A DNA stretch of 64,000 nt from an uncultured Bacteroidales bacterium (lineage in GTDB: Bacteria > Bacteroidota > Bacteroidia > Bacteroidales > F082). The position numbers and the translations under genes are program-made. The stretch's first letter is position 1. Each line of letters begins with the position of its first letter. Positions 36,119-45,400 of the stretch are shown piece by piece. The DNA is taken from NCBI GenBank assembly GCA_905234455.1, contig CAJOIH010000003.1, forward strand, positions 94,431 through 158,430, in the 5' to 3' direction. Under the pieces are notes generated by a model. That model was not told the DNA's origin. It was given only the letters and a program-made list of their open reading frames with translations, and did no database searches.

Positions 36119-36126
36119 CAAAGGTA
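36119..36126 (-). promoter_or_regulatory. Minus-7 box for leader/HTH transcript
   Basis: TACCTTTG on the minus strand. It is the only good TAnnTTTG match between the terminator at 36,197 and the HTH gene. Confidence 0.55.
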
Positions 36127-36166
36127 CTGTTTTTTTTGTTTTCAAATCATTGTCTTTCTTCAAAAA

Positions 36167-36197
36167 GAAAAGGAGCATCATTTGGATGCTCCTTTTC
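36167..36197. terminator. Bidirectional hairpin terminator
   Basis: GAAAAGGAGCATC pairs perfectly over 13 bp with GATGCTCCTTTTC around a 5-base loop, flanked by A and T runs on both sides. It lies 27 bases after the stop of the minus-strand lipoprotein gene. Confidence 0.85.
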
Positions 36198-36224
36198 TCC
36201 ATCAATTGATGAATGAAAAGCATC

Positions 36225-37196
36225 TCATTCATCTTTTACCAACCTGAAGAAAGCTGAGATTTCCTCCTGATCCAGCACCATGCGTACGTCAAATTCTTTT
36301 TCTTGTGACATGTAGCCGTCTTTTTCGCAACGTAAAATAATGCGGACATTACCTGAAGTATTATATGTCAGCCCTTTGATGTCCAATGTCTTTGTTGCCT
36401 CATAAGGAGTGGTCATCAGATATTTGTTGTTCGTGCTCTTCACCTCGGGAGTCGTACTCACCACGCGCCAGAAAATATCGGCACCTTGTGGACGTGACTG
36501 AACGTCCCAACGGACAATGGTCTGTTCCAAAGCGGTATCTCCTTTGCCTTGGACCTTTTTGTTTCCTTCCAAAGATGGGGAGCTTGCTTTTTTAAGGAAA
36601 AAAGCGATGCGATCCCAGTCAATATCTTCCAAAGCATTGGCATAAGCGGCATTCATCACTGCGGTTGCTGTATTGTAATCGCTACCACTGCCCGCTCTTG
36701 AAGCCCTTCCCACAATTGAGACGTTTGGGTAAACCAGTTGACGATCGTTGTCAAAAACTTCGATCTCCATATTGACAATTGCTGACCAGCCGACACCTGA
36801 AAGATAGTTTACATTATATTCCTTAATCGTTGCAGCAAGCAAATAATCAGTAGCAATATCGGCGTCTAAGTTGAAACCCATGGTACGCATGTATCTTCTC
36901 ATGCTTTCGCTTACAAACGACACCACTTCGGGGTAAACATTGACACGGGGAGCTGATGTCAAGTAATCATCGTGTTTATAAACAATTTTCGATGACTTTT
37001 CGTAACTGCGTTCGTCTTTGAGATTGAGTTTAATGCCATAATCCAGATTTACGAACTTATTGCTTTGGGCGTCACGGACAAGGGCTAGATTAATTGTTGG
37101 TGTACTTACTGGAATGGTTGTAACGGTTTTTTGAGTCGTGCAAGACGCCATAAAAACCGCCAAAACAACTACAAGTAATAATTTCAAGGCTCTCAT
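36225..37196 (-). CDS. Hypothetical lipoprotein with C-terminal PEGA-like region
   Basis: 323 residues. Lipobox leader ending VFMASC. The N-terminal half (to about residue 200) has DYLLAATIKEYNV and VNMEIEVFDNDRQLVY strands like YajG-type outer-membrane lipoproteins. After about residue 220 the segment WDVQSRPQGADIFWRV resembles a PEGA-type surface module, ending FFRLVKDE. Codon use and AT content differ from the flanking core genes, suggesting acquisition. It overlaps the upstream lipoprotein gene by 4 bp. Function unknown. Confidence 0.7.
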   Translation of the reverse strand: MRALKLLLVVVLAVFMASCTTQKTVTTIPVSTPTINLALVRDAQSNKFVNLDYGIKLNLKDERSYEKSSKIVYKHDDYLTSAPRVNVYPEVVSFVSESMRRYMRTMGFNLDADIATDYLLAATIKEYNVNYLSGVGWSAIVNMEIEVFDNDRQLVYPNVSIVGRASRAGSGSDYNTATAVMNAAYANALEDIDWDRIAFFLKKASSPSLEGNKKVQGKGDTALEQTIVRWDVQSRPQGADIFWRVVSTTPEVKSTNNKYLMTTPYEATKTLDIKGLTYNTSGNVRIILRCEKDGYMSQEKEFDVRMVLDQEEISAFFRLVKDE

Positions 37197-37741
37197 TTTC
37201 CTGTCACTTTAAGTTTAACTGGTTTTGCCGAAACGGTTGTTTTATAGGTAACCGTCATTTTACCCATTGAGCCCGATGTTCCTTCAATATTTGTGGAAAT
37301 CACTGGTTCCACCAGCCCATCAGCGCCGATAGACTGAGAGGTATTAATAAGCCTGTAAACCGCAAGTGTTCTAGCCATATCCTCTGGGCTTGTCATATCA
37401 ACTCTTCCATAGTCATTGGATAAAAAGCCGGCTCGGATGACACCTTCTTGTTTTTGTAATTGGTAGCGGCCCTCATCTTTTTTCCCAATTGGAGTGAGGG
37501 TATAGGAAAAAGTGTTTTCGGCATCACGGACCTCAATAAGATTGTTGGAAAAGTAAGTTACCGCTACAACAGCAGATTCAGAAATGGTGTTTAAAATGGT
37601 ATAATCCGCATTTGTCAAATTCAATTCTTTAAGTGTCACTGAATTAACACTGTTTTTTGCAAAGGGAATAACATTCACCGATGCACATGAAGTCATAGTC
37701 ACTATTGCGACCATGAAAAGACCGATTTTAATTTTTCTCAT
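37193..37741 (-). CDS. Hypothetical lipoprotein
   Basis: 182 residues. MRKIKIGLFMVAIVTMTSCAS is a lipoprotein signal. The remainder alternates short beta-strands (SAVVAVTYFSNN, MGKMTVTYKTTV) and holds no recognised domain. It is coupled by ATGA overlap to the following lipoprotein gene, and both are AT-rich. A TACCTTTG box at 37778-37785 starts the pair. They probably act together at the cell surface. Confidence 0.72.
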   Translation of the reverse strand: MRKIKIGLFMVAIVTMTSCASVNVIPFAKNSVNSVTLKELNLTNADYTILNTISESAVVAVTYFSNNLIEVRDAENTFSYTLTPIGKKDEGRYQLQKQEGVIRAGFLSNDYGRVDMTSPEDMARTLAVYRLINTSQSIGADGLVEPVISTNIEGTSGSMGKMTVTYKTTVSAKPVKLKVTGK

Positions 37742-38051
37742 AGTTGAAAGATTTAGTGATTAATGGATATTTTTTTTCAAAGGTAAAAACAATCCTTTCA
37801 ACCAATTGAATATCAGCGTAATCGATATTGAGTATGGTTTTATGCTTTTTAGTTTTCGGAAATGTCAATTATTGGTTTACGGCATTCATGAATAGGTATA
37901 CAATTATTGAAATAATATAATTTATTTATTGTTGATTATTAATAATAGGTGTATTGTATTCATTTTTTATTTAAAATAAAGAAAAGTTACATAAATATTT
38001 GACTTTTTAAAAATATTACATATCTTTGCGTTGATAATAAAATATTCTGTG
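37742..38051. other. AT-rich intergenic region with two divergent promoters
   Basis: About 310 bases without a gene. A minus-strand TACCTTTG box lies at 37778-37785 (lipoprotein pair) and a plus-strand TATCTTTG box at 38021-38028 (ORF6N gene, leader about 20 bases). The remaining 230 bases are AT-rich with no repeat or hairpin that stands out. Confidence 0.6.
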
Positions 38052-38618
38052 ATGAAAAAGCAAAACTTACGGATTAACACCAAAACAATCGAAGAGCGGT
38101 TCATCGTATTACGTGGTCAAGAGGTATTAATTGACAGAGATGTAGCCGAGTTATATGGCGTGGAAACAAAACGAGTTAACGAGGCGGTGAAAAACAACCC
38201 TGAAAAATTCCCTGAAGGATATTATTTTACGTTGCAATCGTCTGAAAAACAGTATGTGGTCGAAAATTTCGACCGGATGAAACCTATTAAAAAATCCACT
38301 ATGGAGCCACGAGCCTTTACCGAAAAAGGGCTTTACATGCTTGCTACGATTTTAAAAAGTCCCTTTGCCACACAGACAACTATTTTGATTATTGAGACTT
38401 TTGCTAAACTTCACGAATTGGCTCGAAACATCCAATCCATACAAAATGAGCCAGACAAAGAAAAGCAAAAGGGGTTATTATCCAGAGCGGGTGAATTGCT
38501 TAATGATTTAATCTCTGTCAACTCCGAAGCATCTGAATCAGAATCTACCATAGAATTAAATCTTATGGCAGTCAAAATAAAACACACCATCAAACGCACC
38601 AATAAGAAAAAAGACTAA
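38052..38618 (+). CDS. ORF6N domain protein
   Basis: 188 residues from the ATG at 38052. The ORF6N domain occupies about residues 10-100 (FIVLRGQEVLIDRDVAELYGVETKRVNE, seen at residues about 16-43, then NPEKFPEGYYFTL and FTEKGLYMLATILKS). This domain is common in phage antirepressors and in solitary Bacteroidota genes. The C-terminal half is charged and helical. It was probably acquired from phage; role unknown. Confidence 0.88.
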   Translation: MKKQNLRINTKTIEERFIVLRGQEVLIDRDVAELYGVETKRVNEAVKNNPEKFPEGYYFTLQSSEKQYVVENFDRMKPIKKSTMEPRAFTEKGLYMLATILKSPFATQTTILIIETFAKLHELARNIQSIQNEPDKEKQKGLLSRAGELLNDLISVNSEASESESTIELNLMAVKIKHTIKRTNKKKD

Positions 38619-38627
38619 GTTTTTTCT

Positions 38628-38635
38628 TATTTTTG
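38628..38635 (+). promoter_or_regulatory. Minus-7 box for GreB/Nudix fusion gene
   Basis: TATTTTTG. The ATG at 38643 is only seven bases after the box, so the mRNA would have almost no leader. Confidence 0.55.
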
Positions 38636-38642
38636 CAAAACA

Positions 38643-39683
38643 ATGAGTAGAGGATTCATCAAGGAAGGCGATCAGGAAGAGATTCCGATGGTGCCGCCGA
38701 GGGCTTATCTGCCCGAGGGGGTGCCCAACTATGTCACCAAAGAAGGGCTTGCGGCGCTCAACGAGGAGTTGAAGAGCCTTGAGGCTGAGCGCATGAAAGC
38801 AGGCGACAACTACATTATGGGCAACTTCATCGATGCGAAGATGAAGTTGCTCATCGGCCGTATCAGCAGTGCAGTGGAGGTCGACCTTACGAAGGCCAGC
38901 AAGGACACGGTGAGTTTTGGAGCCTGGGTGCGCTACAACGGGCGCGTGGTGCGAATTGTGGGGGTGGATGAAGCCGACGTGAAGAAAGGACTTGTTGCGT
39001 TCACCTCCCCTATTGCCAAGGCGTTGACAGGAAAGAAGGCGGGAGACGTCATCGAGCTGAAGGGGGCGGAGCGAATTGTGGTGGAGGAAGTGTCGTTTGA
39101 GCCGATGGAGCTTACCCGGGTGGTTCAGAAAAAACATGTAACCACGCAGCACCCCACATTACGACATGTGGATTGCCACGTCGCTCCGCAAAGCTCCGGT
39201 TACCTCCCTTCGGTCGGTGAGCCCTCTCGGGGTTCTCGCAATGACAAATCCGCCGATAACGTTACCCCACCAACCAAAACTGACGAACTGCGTAGATTTG
39301 AGCCCGAGGTGAATCAGATGGAATTCCTGCCCATTGTGAACGAGCGCGGCAACATCATGGGGCGGGCGTTGTATGTTGAGTTGCACCAAGGCAACAAGAT
39401 ACTGCATCCCGTGGTGCATTTACATATTATTAATACTAAGGGAGCGACCATCAGGCGTTACTGGTGGCATGTGGCCTTTGGCGACACCCCGGAGAAGACG
39501 CTCCAGCGAAAGACGGCGGAAACGCTAGGAATCCAAGGGGTAAAACCCAAATTGAAGCGGCAATATACCAGAGAGGCCAAGAACGAGAAGGAGCTCGTAT
39601 ACGTTTTCACCATGGTTAGCGAGGAAGATTTGCCGGAAACCCCTGAAGGAAAAGATTACATCGATCTTTTTGCAAAAGACTAA
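38643..39683 (+). CDS. GreA/GreB-like elongation factor fused to a degenerate Nudix-like domain
   Basis: 346 residues. Residues 1-155 follow Bacteroidales GreB-like factors (MSRGFIKEGDQEEIPMVPPR, YLPEGVPNYVTKEGL, VGVDEADVKKG, SPIAKALTGKKAGD), which rescue paused RNA polymerase; the N-terminal coiled coil looks shortened. Residues about 165-225 are a low-complexity linker, partly encoded by a REP-like repeat. Residues 225-346 resemble an IDI-type Nudix domain (FLPIVNERGNIMGRA, LHPVVHLHII, NEKELVYVF), but the Nudix box reads RKTAETLGI, lacking two metal-binding Glu. Catalysis is unlikely. Confidence 0.85.
   Translation: MSRGFIKEGDQEEIPMVPPRAYLPEGVPNYVTKEGLAALNEELKSLEAERMKAGDNYIMGNFIDAKMKLLIGRISSAVEVDLTKASKDTVSFGAWVRYNGRVVRIVGVDEADVKKGLVAFTSPIAKALTGKKAGDVIELKGAERIVVEEVSFEPMELTRVVQKKHVTTQHPTLRHVDCHVAPQSSGYLPSVGEPSRGSRNDKSADNVTPPTKTDELRRFEPEVNQMEFLPIVNERGNIMGRALYVELHQGNKILHPVVHLHIINTKGATIRRYWWHVAFGDTPEKTLQRKTAETLGIQGVKPKLKRQYTREAKNEKELVYVFTMVSEEDLPETPEGKDYIDLFAKD
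39168..39250 (+). repeat. REP-like palindromic element inside a coding sequence
   Basis: Shares GGATTGCC, CGTCGCT, CGCAAAGCT and CTCGCAATGAC blocks in the same order with the intergenic element at 50,936-50,995, with an extra 37 or so bases inside. It is translated in frame as the linker of the GreB/Nudix fusion, like palindromic elements inserted in Rickettsia genes. Confidence 0.7.
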
Positions 39684-39690
39684 CCTTCGA

Positions 39691-40473
39691 TTATTGGAAG
39701 GTGCTGCAGGCGTTGTATTTATTAATGAAAAAGCCCAGGCCGAGGTGGCATTCCAGGCCTCGTGACCAGCGATGGCCTTCGATGGAATAGGCTTGAATGT
39801 TGACGGGGTGGGCTGTGCCGGCGTGTTCGGAGGGGGAATAGGTATCGATCAGGCCCCAATTCAAGGCTGTTTCGATTTTCAGCACCATGGTGATGGTGCT
39901 GAAGGGGATATTAATTCGCATTCCTATGCCGCCCAAGGCACCCAGATAGATACGATTGATATTGGCGTTGTTGATGTCGGTCTCAACGTCGCCGGAGGGC
40001 CGTTTCAGTTGGATTTTCCCGAAGATCGGACTTCCTGCTTCGGGGGCCAGGAAGAGGTAGGGCTTCCATCGGTCAGACACTGGGGCATAGCAATAGAAAG
40101 GCACTCTCAGGGTGACGTAATGGGCTATGAAGCGGTAGGATTCCTGTTGTCCGTTGAACTGGTAGGAGGTGGCGCCGCCACGTTGCTGGTAATGCAGTTC
40201 GGGGGCGATGGTTACCATTCGGGAGAGGGGCAGTTCGAGGAAAAAACCGGCGGAGGGCGTCAGCAGCAGTTCATGGGGCAAGTCGCTCAGTGCCGTGGAG
40301 GTGTAATACAATCGCGGGAGGTTGACACCGCCTTTGACGCCGTAGACCGGACCTTCGTAGCGGGCGGCATCATCGGGGGGCATATTGGGATAGAAGTGAC
40401 GTTGGGCAAGCGATGGTATCGTGCTCAAAATCAAGAGGATCCATATAATAGTCCAACGTCTCATATTCATCAT
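39691..40473 (-). CDS. Outer-membrane beta-barrel protein (PorT-like family)
   Basis: 260 residues with a signal peptide ending SLAQ. YGVKGGVNLPRLYY and GFFLELPLSRMVTIAPELHYQQRGG (residues about 75-99) are the pattern of the Bacteroidota PorT/OMP_b-brl_2 barrels, with GLGFFINK near the end as a closing strand. It is the last gene of the four-gene operon with the giant repeat protein; a role in displaying or moving the upstream products is possible but unproven. It is convergent with the GreB/Nudix gene across 7 bp. Confidence 0.75.
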   Translation of the reverse strand: MMNMRRWTIIWILLILSTIPSLAQRHFYPNMPPDDAARYEGPVYGVKGGVNLPRLYYTSTALSDLPHELLLTPSAGFFLELPLSRMVTIAPELHYQQRGGATSYQFNGQQESYRFIAHYVTLRVPFYCYAPVSDRWKPYLFLAPEAGSPIFGKIQLKRPSGDVETDINNANINRIYLGALGGIGMRINIPFSTITMVLKIETALNWGLIDTYSPSEHAGTAHPVNIQAYSIEGHRWSRGLECHLGLGFFINKYNACSTFQ

Positions 40474-41130
40474 TTAAAACCAGTGACCTTTTTCCGACAG
40501 TCCGTCGGCGTCTTTATAAATGAAAAACCATCCCGGCTCGAAGTCGCCCACCAGGGGATCGATGCCGTTTTCCACATTGAGGATGATATTGCCGAAGCGC
40601 AGGTTGCGTATTCCTTCGGTCACCTTTTCGCCAGTAATCACGATCAGGCGTTCGTAGCTGTAGGCCACACCCATGAACTCGATTTCACGTTCTTCGGTAA
40701 AATACAGGGTAAAGAAGTTGCCTTCGCCGATGACGTAGGCGTCGTCGATACGGCTGACGCCGCTTTCGAAGAAATCGACTTGGGCCAGGCGGTTTTGTTG
40801 GTTGAACACGCGGAGGAGCACGTCGTGGTCGTCGCTAAAGAAGTCGAAACCGATATTGGATTCGACGAACTGTTTGGGGCTGATTTTATATTCGCCCATG
40901 ATATCCGGAGGGAGCACGTCCGTGTTGTCGGAGAGGTCGGGCAGTTTGGAGAGGAAGGCATTTTGTTGGGCGTCGTTGAGGTCCTCGTTCATCAGCTCCT
41001 TCGCGGTCATGAAAGCCGTTTCTTCGCCGACGAGGATGATGGTATCGCCAGTCTCGGGCTTACATCCCGAGAATGTTGCCATGAGTGCCAGCGCTAGTCC
41101 AATGATATGTAACTTACACGTTTTCAGCAT
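40474..41130 (-). CDS. Hypothetical lipoprotein
   Basis: 218 residues. Leader with lipobox LMATFSGCKPE. The acidic mature sequence (DLNDAQQNAFLSKL, YKISPKQFVESNIGFDFFSDD) is not assigned to a family. Its ATG shares one base with the stop of the giant gene (TAATG), and it abuts the barrel gene directly, so the four genes are a single translational unit. Confidence 0.75.
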   Translation of the reverse strand: MLKTCKLHIIGLALALMATFSGCKPETGDTIILVGEETAFMTAKELMNEDLNDAQQNAFLSKLPDLSDNTDVLPPDIMGEYKISPKQFVESNIGFDFFSDDHDVLLRVFNQQNRLAQVDFFESGVSRIDDAYVIGEGNFFTLYFTEEREIEFMGVAYSYERLIVITGEKVTEGIRNLRFGNIILNVENGIDPLVGDFEPGWFFIYKDADGLSEKGHWF

Positions 41131-42452
41131 TAATAGATGATCATTCGTTTCAAAACAACTTCATTGATGGTGGTGATTTCCACCAGATAAACGCCGCGAA
41201 CCAGCTTTTCAGTATCGATGACGATCAAATCCGTTGAATTCACGGGGATATCCCTTACGATTTGTCCTGTGGTGTTGAACAGTTTGACGTGGATGAGGCC
41301 TTGGGCTTGTACTTTCACTTCGGAGCGCGAGGGGTTGGGGAAGAGTGACACTTCGGTTTCTTCGTCCTTATAGTATTCGGTGGCGTTGATTTCGATGGAC
41401 ATGAGTTCGTCGCAGTTGTCGGCGACGAGGGTATGTGCTGTAAGTACGGAGGACCCTTCGGCGGTGGCGATGAGTTTGCATTGGTAGTCGCTGATGCGGA
41501 GCAGTATCCAGTCGGGGTTGGAGCACTGCCATTCGATGGGGGCGAGGGGTATGGCCACGGAGTCGACGACATAATAATGGTAAATTCCGTGCCATATATC
41601 TGATGCATAATAAATATCTTTATACCCTAGGATTTGGATATTGGGGTTGATGATGGTGAGGTTGAGGGTGACGGTGGAGTCGCAGCCCTGTTCGGAGAGG
41701 AAGGTCTCGGTATAGGAGCCCGATTCGGTGTATTCGGTGTCGTTCCATTCATAGGAGAAGCAGGCGGTTTTGTTGAGGGTGTCGACATATTCGTCGACAA
41801 TTTCGAGATGGAGCACGAAGGTGCTGTCGCAGACGGGTCCGGGGATGACATGTTGATGGTAGCCTGGTTGGGTATAGGTGTGGCCGAACCATTCGAAGTA
41901 GTGGCAGGAGGTGTGGGAGATGGTGTCGAAGAAGGGTTGTTCGACGGTGAGGTGGAGGATGACGATGGAGTCGTTGCCGAGGTAGCCGCCATTGATGAAG
42001 GTATGGGTATAGTCGCCGGTAGTATCGCACAGTTGGTCATACCATTCGAGTGATTGGCAGACTGTTGCTGTGGTATCGCCGGGCAGGGAGGCCAGCATGG
42101 TCAGGTGGAGAGTCACGGTGGAGTCGCAGCCCAGGTAGCTACCGTTTTCGAAGATGTGGATGTAGTCGTCGGTGGTGAGGCAGAGGTGTTCGTACCATTG
42201 GAACGGTGCGGCCACGACGGCGGTGGTATCGCCGGGAAGGACTGGGGTGATGGTGAGGTAGAGTGTCACGATCGAGTCGCAACCGTAAGTGCTGGCTTCG
42301 GGGAAGGTAAAGGAGTGCTCGCCGAGGGTGGTCTCGGTGTAGGTCTGGCCGTCGACCCAGGTGAAAGCGTCGCAGGTGCTCTCGTATTGGTCGTACAGCA
42401 CGGCGTCGCTGATGGTCAGGTGGGGAGCGTGTCGGCACTCGGGCAGCCCCAT
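41130..42452 (-). CDS. C-terminal fragment of giant repeat protein, with type IX sorting domain
   Basis: 440 codons forming the last piece of the giant gene that starts at 47277; it is out of frame with the upstream piece because of indels near 42,647 and 42,424. It carries the last five repeats, more divergent than the rest (e.g. TTDDYIHIFENGSYLGCDST), a beta-rich spacer, and the type IX C-terminal domain (SLFPNPSRSEVKVQAQG, YLVEITTINEVVLKRMIIY). As an independent ORF it has no signal peptide and could not be secreted. Confidence 0.8.
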   Translation of the reverse strand: MGLPECRHAPHLTISDAVLYDQYESTCDAFTWVDGQTYTETTLGEHSFTFPEASTYGCDSIVTLYLTITPVLPGDTTAVVAAPFQWYEHLCLTTDDYIHIFENGSYLGCDSTVTLHLTMLASLPGDTTATVCQSLEWYDQLCDTTGDYTHTFINGGYLGNDSIVILHLTVEQPFFDTISHTSCHYFEWFGHTYTQPGYHQHVIPGPVCDSTFVLHLEIVDEYVDTLNKTACFSYEWNDTEYTESGSYTETFLSEQGCDSTVTLNLTIINPNIQILGYKDIYYASDIWHGIYHYYVVDSVAIPLAPIEWQCSNPDWILLRISDYQCKLIATAEGSSVLTAHTLVADNCDELMSIEINATEYYKDEETEVSLFPNPSRSEVKVQAQGLIHVKLFNTTGQIVRDIPVNSTDLIVIDTEKLVRGVYLVEITTINEVVLKRMIIY

Positions 42453-45400
42453 TCGTTCTCGTAGAGGTAGGTATAGACGCCGCTGGCGGTGTATTCGGTG
42501 TCGTGCCAGGTGTAGGCTTGGCAGCCGGTGGCGGTTTCGACGTTATGGGTGCCGTGATGGATAGTCAGGTAGAGTGTCACGATGGAGTCGCAGCCGTAGG
42601 TGCTGGCTTCGGGGAAGGTAAAGGAGTGTTCACCCAGGGTGGTCTCTCGATCCAGGTGAACGACTCGCAAGAAGATTCGTATTGGTCGTAAAGCACGGCG
42701 TCGCTGATGGTCAGGTGGAGCGTGTCGGCGCTCGGGCAGCCCCATTCGTTCTCGTAGAGGTAGGTATAGACGCCGCTGGCGGTGTATTCCGTGTCGTGCC
42801 AGGTATAGGCTTGGCAGCCGGTGGCTGTTTCGACATTGTGGGTGCCGTGGTGGATAGTCAGGTAGAGTGTCACGATGGAGTCGCAACCGTAGGTGCTGGC
42901 TTCGGGGAAGGTAAAGGAGTGTTCGCCGAGGGTGGTCTCGGTGTAGGTCTGGCCGTCGATCCAACTGAACTCGTCACAGGTGCTCTCATACTGGTCGTAA
43001 AGCACGGCGTCGCTGATGGTGAGGTGGAGCGTGTCGGCGCTCGGGCAGCCCCATTCGTTCTCGTAGAGGTAGGTGTAGGTGCCGTTGGAGGTGTATTCCG
43101 TGTCGTGCCAGGTATAGGCTTGGCAGCCGGTGGCGGTTTCGACATTGTGGGTGGCTTCGTGGATGGTCAGGTAGAGCGTGTCGGTGCTGGGACAGCCGGT
43201 AGCGTTAGCGTACTCGTAAAGGTAGGTGCCGGTAGTGGTGTATTCCGTGTCGTGCCAGGTGAAGGATTCGCAGGCCGATTGGGTTTCGACGTTATGGGTG
43301 CCGTGGTTGACGGTGAGGTAGAGCGTCACGATGGAGTCGCAGCCGTGGGTACTAGCTTCGGAGAAGGTGAAGGAGTGTTCGCCGAGGGTGGTCTCGGTGT
43401 AGGTCTGGCCGTCGATCCAGGTGAACGACTCGCAAGAAGATTCGTATTGGTCGTAAAGCACAGCGTCGCTAATGGTAAGGTGGAGCGTGTCGGCGCTGGG
43501 GCAGCCGAGGCTATTGTTATACTCGTAAATGTATGTTCCGTTGGCGGTATATTCCTGGCCGTGCCAAGTATAGCTCTCACATTCAGTCCTAGTCTCAGTG
43601 TCGTGGGTACCGTGATTGATGGTTAGGTGAAGTGTGTCGGTACTCGTGCAGCCCAAGGCATTTTCGTAGGAGTAGGTATATGTCCCACTGGCGGTATATT
43701 CCGTTCCGTGCCAGGTATAGCTTTCACATTCGGTAATGGTTTCAGTGTCGTGGGTCCCGTGATTAATGGTAAGGTGAAGGGTGTCGACACTGGGGCAACC
43801 GAGGGTGTTATCGTACTCGTAAATGTATGTGCCAGTAGTGGTGTATTCCGTGTTATGCCAGGTGAAGCTTTCGCAGGCCGTCTCGGTTTCAACAATGTGA
43901 GTCCCGTGGTTGACGGTCAAATGGAGGGTATCGACGCCTGAACAACCTGAGCCGTTATCATACGAATAAAGATAAACACCGCTTTGGGTATAATCTGTAT
44001 TGTGCCAAGTATAGCTCTCGCAAGCCGTTTCATGGTATGCGTTATGGGTTTCGTAGTTGATGGTCAGGTAGAGCGTATCGACACTGGGGCAGCCGGCAGT
44101 GTTGGTGTAGGAATAAACGTAGGTTCCACTGGCAGTATACTCGGTACCGTGCCAGGTATAACTTTCACATTCGGTTTTGGTTTCGGTTTCGTGGGTGCCG
44201 TGGTTGATCGTTAAGCGGAGGGTATCGGCGCTGGGACAGCCCAAGGCGTTTTGGTAAGAGTAGATATATGTCCCGCTGGCGGTATATTCTGTTCCGTGCC
44301 AGGTGAAACTCTCACATTCAGTCCTAGTCTCAGTGTTGTGAGTTCCGTGGTTGACGGTCAAGTGAAGGGTGTCGACGCTGGGGCAACCCAAGGCATTTTC
44401 GTAGGAGTAAGTATATGTCCCGCTAGCGGTATATTCCGTTCCATGCCAAGTGTAGCTCTCGCATTCGGTCCTGGTTTCGACATCGTGGGTACCGTGATTA
44501 ATCGTTAAGTGGAGGGTGTCGGCACTGGGACAACCGCTAGTGTTGGTGTAGGAATATATGTAAGTTCCGCTTTGGGTATAGGTCTGGCCGTACCAGGTGT
44601 AGTTCTCGCATTCGGTCTTGGTTTCAGTGTTGTGGGTACCATGATTTATCGTTAAGTGGAGCGTATCGGCGCTGGGGCAGCCGGCTGTGTTGGTGTAGGA
44701 ATATACGTAGGTACCTGTAGCGGTATAATCCGTCCCATGCCAGGTGTAGCTCTCGCATTCGATTTTGGTTTCGACATCGTGGGTACCGTGATTAATCGTT
44801 AAGTGGAGGGTGTCGGCACTGGGACAACCGCTAGTGTTGGTGTAGGAATACACGTAGGTACCGCTGGCGGTGTAGGTCTGGCCATGCCAAGTGTAGTTCT
44901 CACATTCGGTCTTGGTTTCAGTGTTGTGGGTACCATGATTTATCGTTAAGTGGAGCGTGTCAGCGCTGGGGCAACCGGCGGTGTTGGTGTAGGAATACAC
45001 GTAGGTACCGCTGGCGATGTAGGTCTGGCCGTGCCAAGTGTAGTTCTCACATTCGGTCTTGGTTTCAGCGTTGTGAGTGCCGTGGTTGACGGTCAAATGC
45101 AGGGTATCGACGCCTGAACAACCTGAGCCGTTGTCATACGAATAGAGATAAGTTCCGCTTTGGGTATATTCGGTATTGTGCCAGATATAGCTCTCACAAG
45201 CCGTATGGGTCTCTACGTTATGCGTTTCGTGGTTGATGGTCAGGTGGAGCGTGTCGGCGCTGGAACAGCCGGCGTTGTTGGTGTAGGAATACACGTAGGT
45301 TCCGCTGACGGTGTAGGTCTGGCCATGCCAGGTGTAGCTTTCACATTCGGTCCTGGTTTCGACATTGTGGGTCCCGTGATTAATCGTCAAATGGAGGGTG

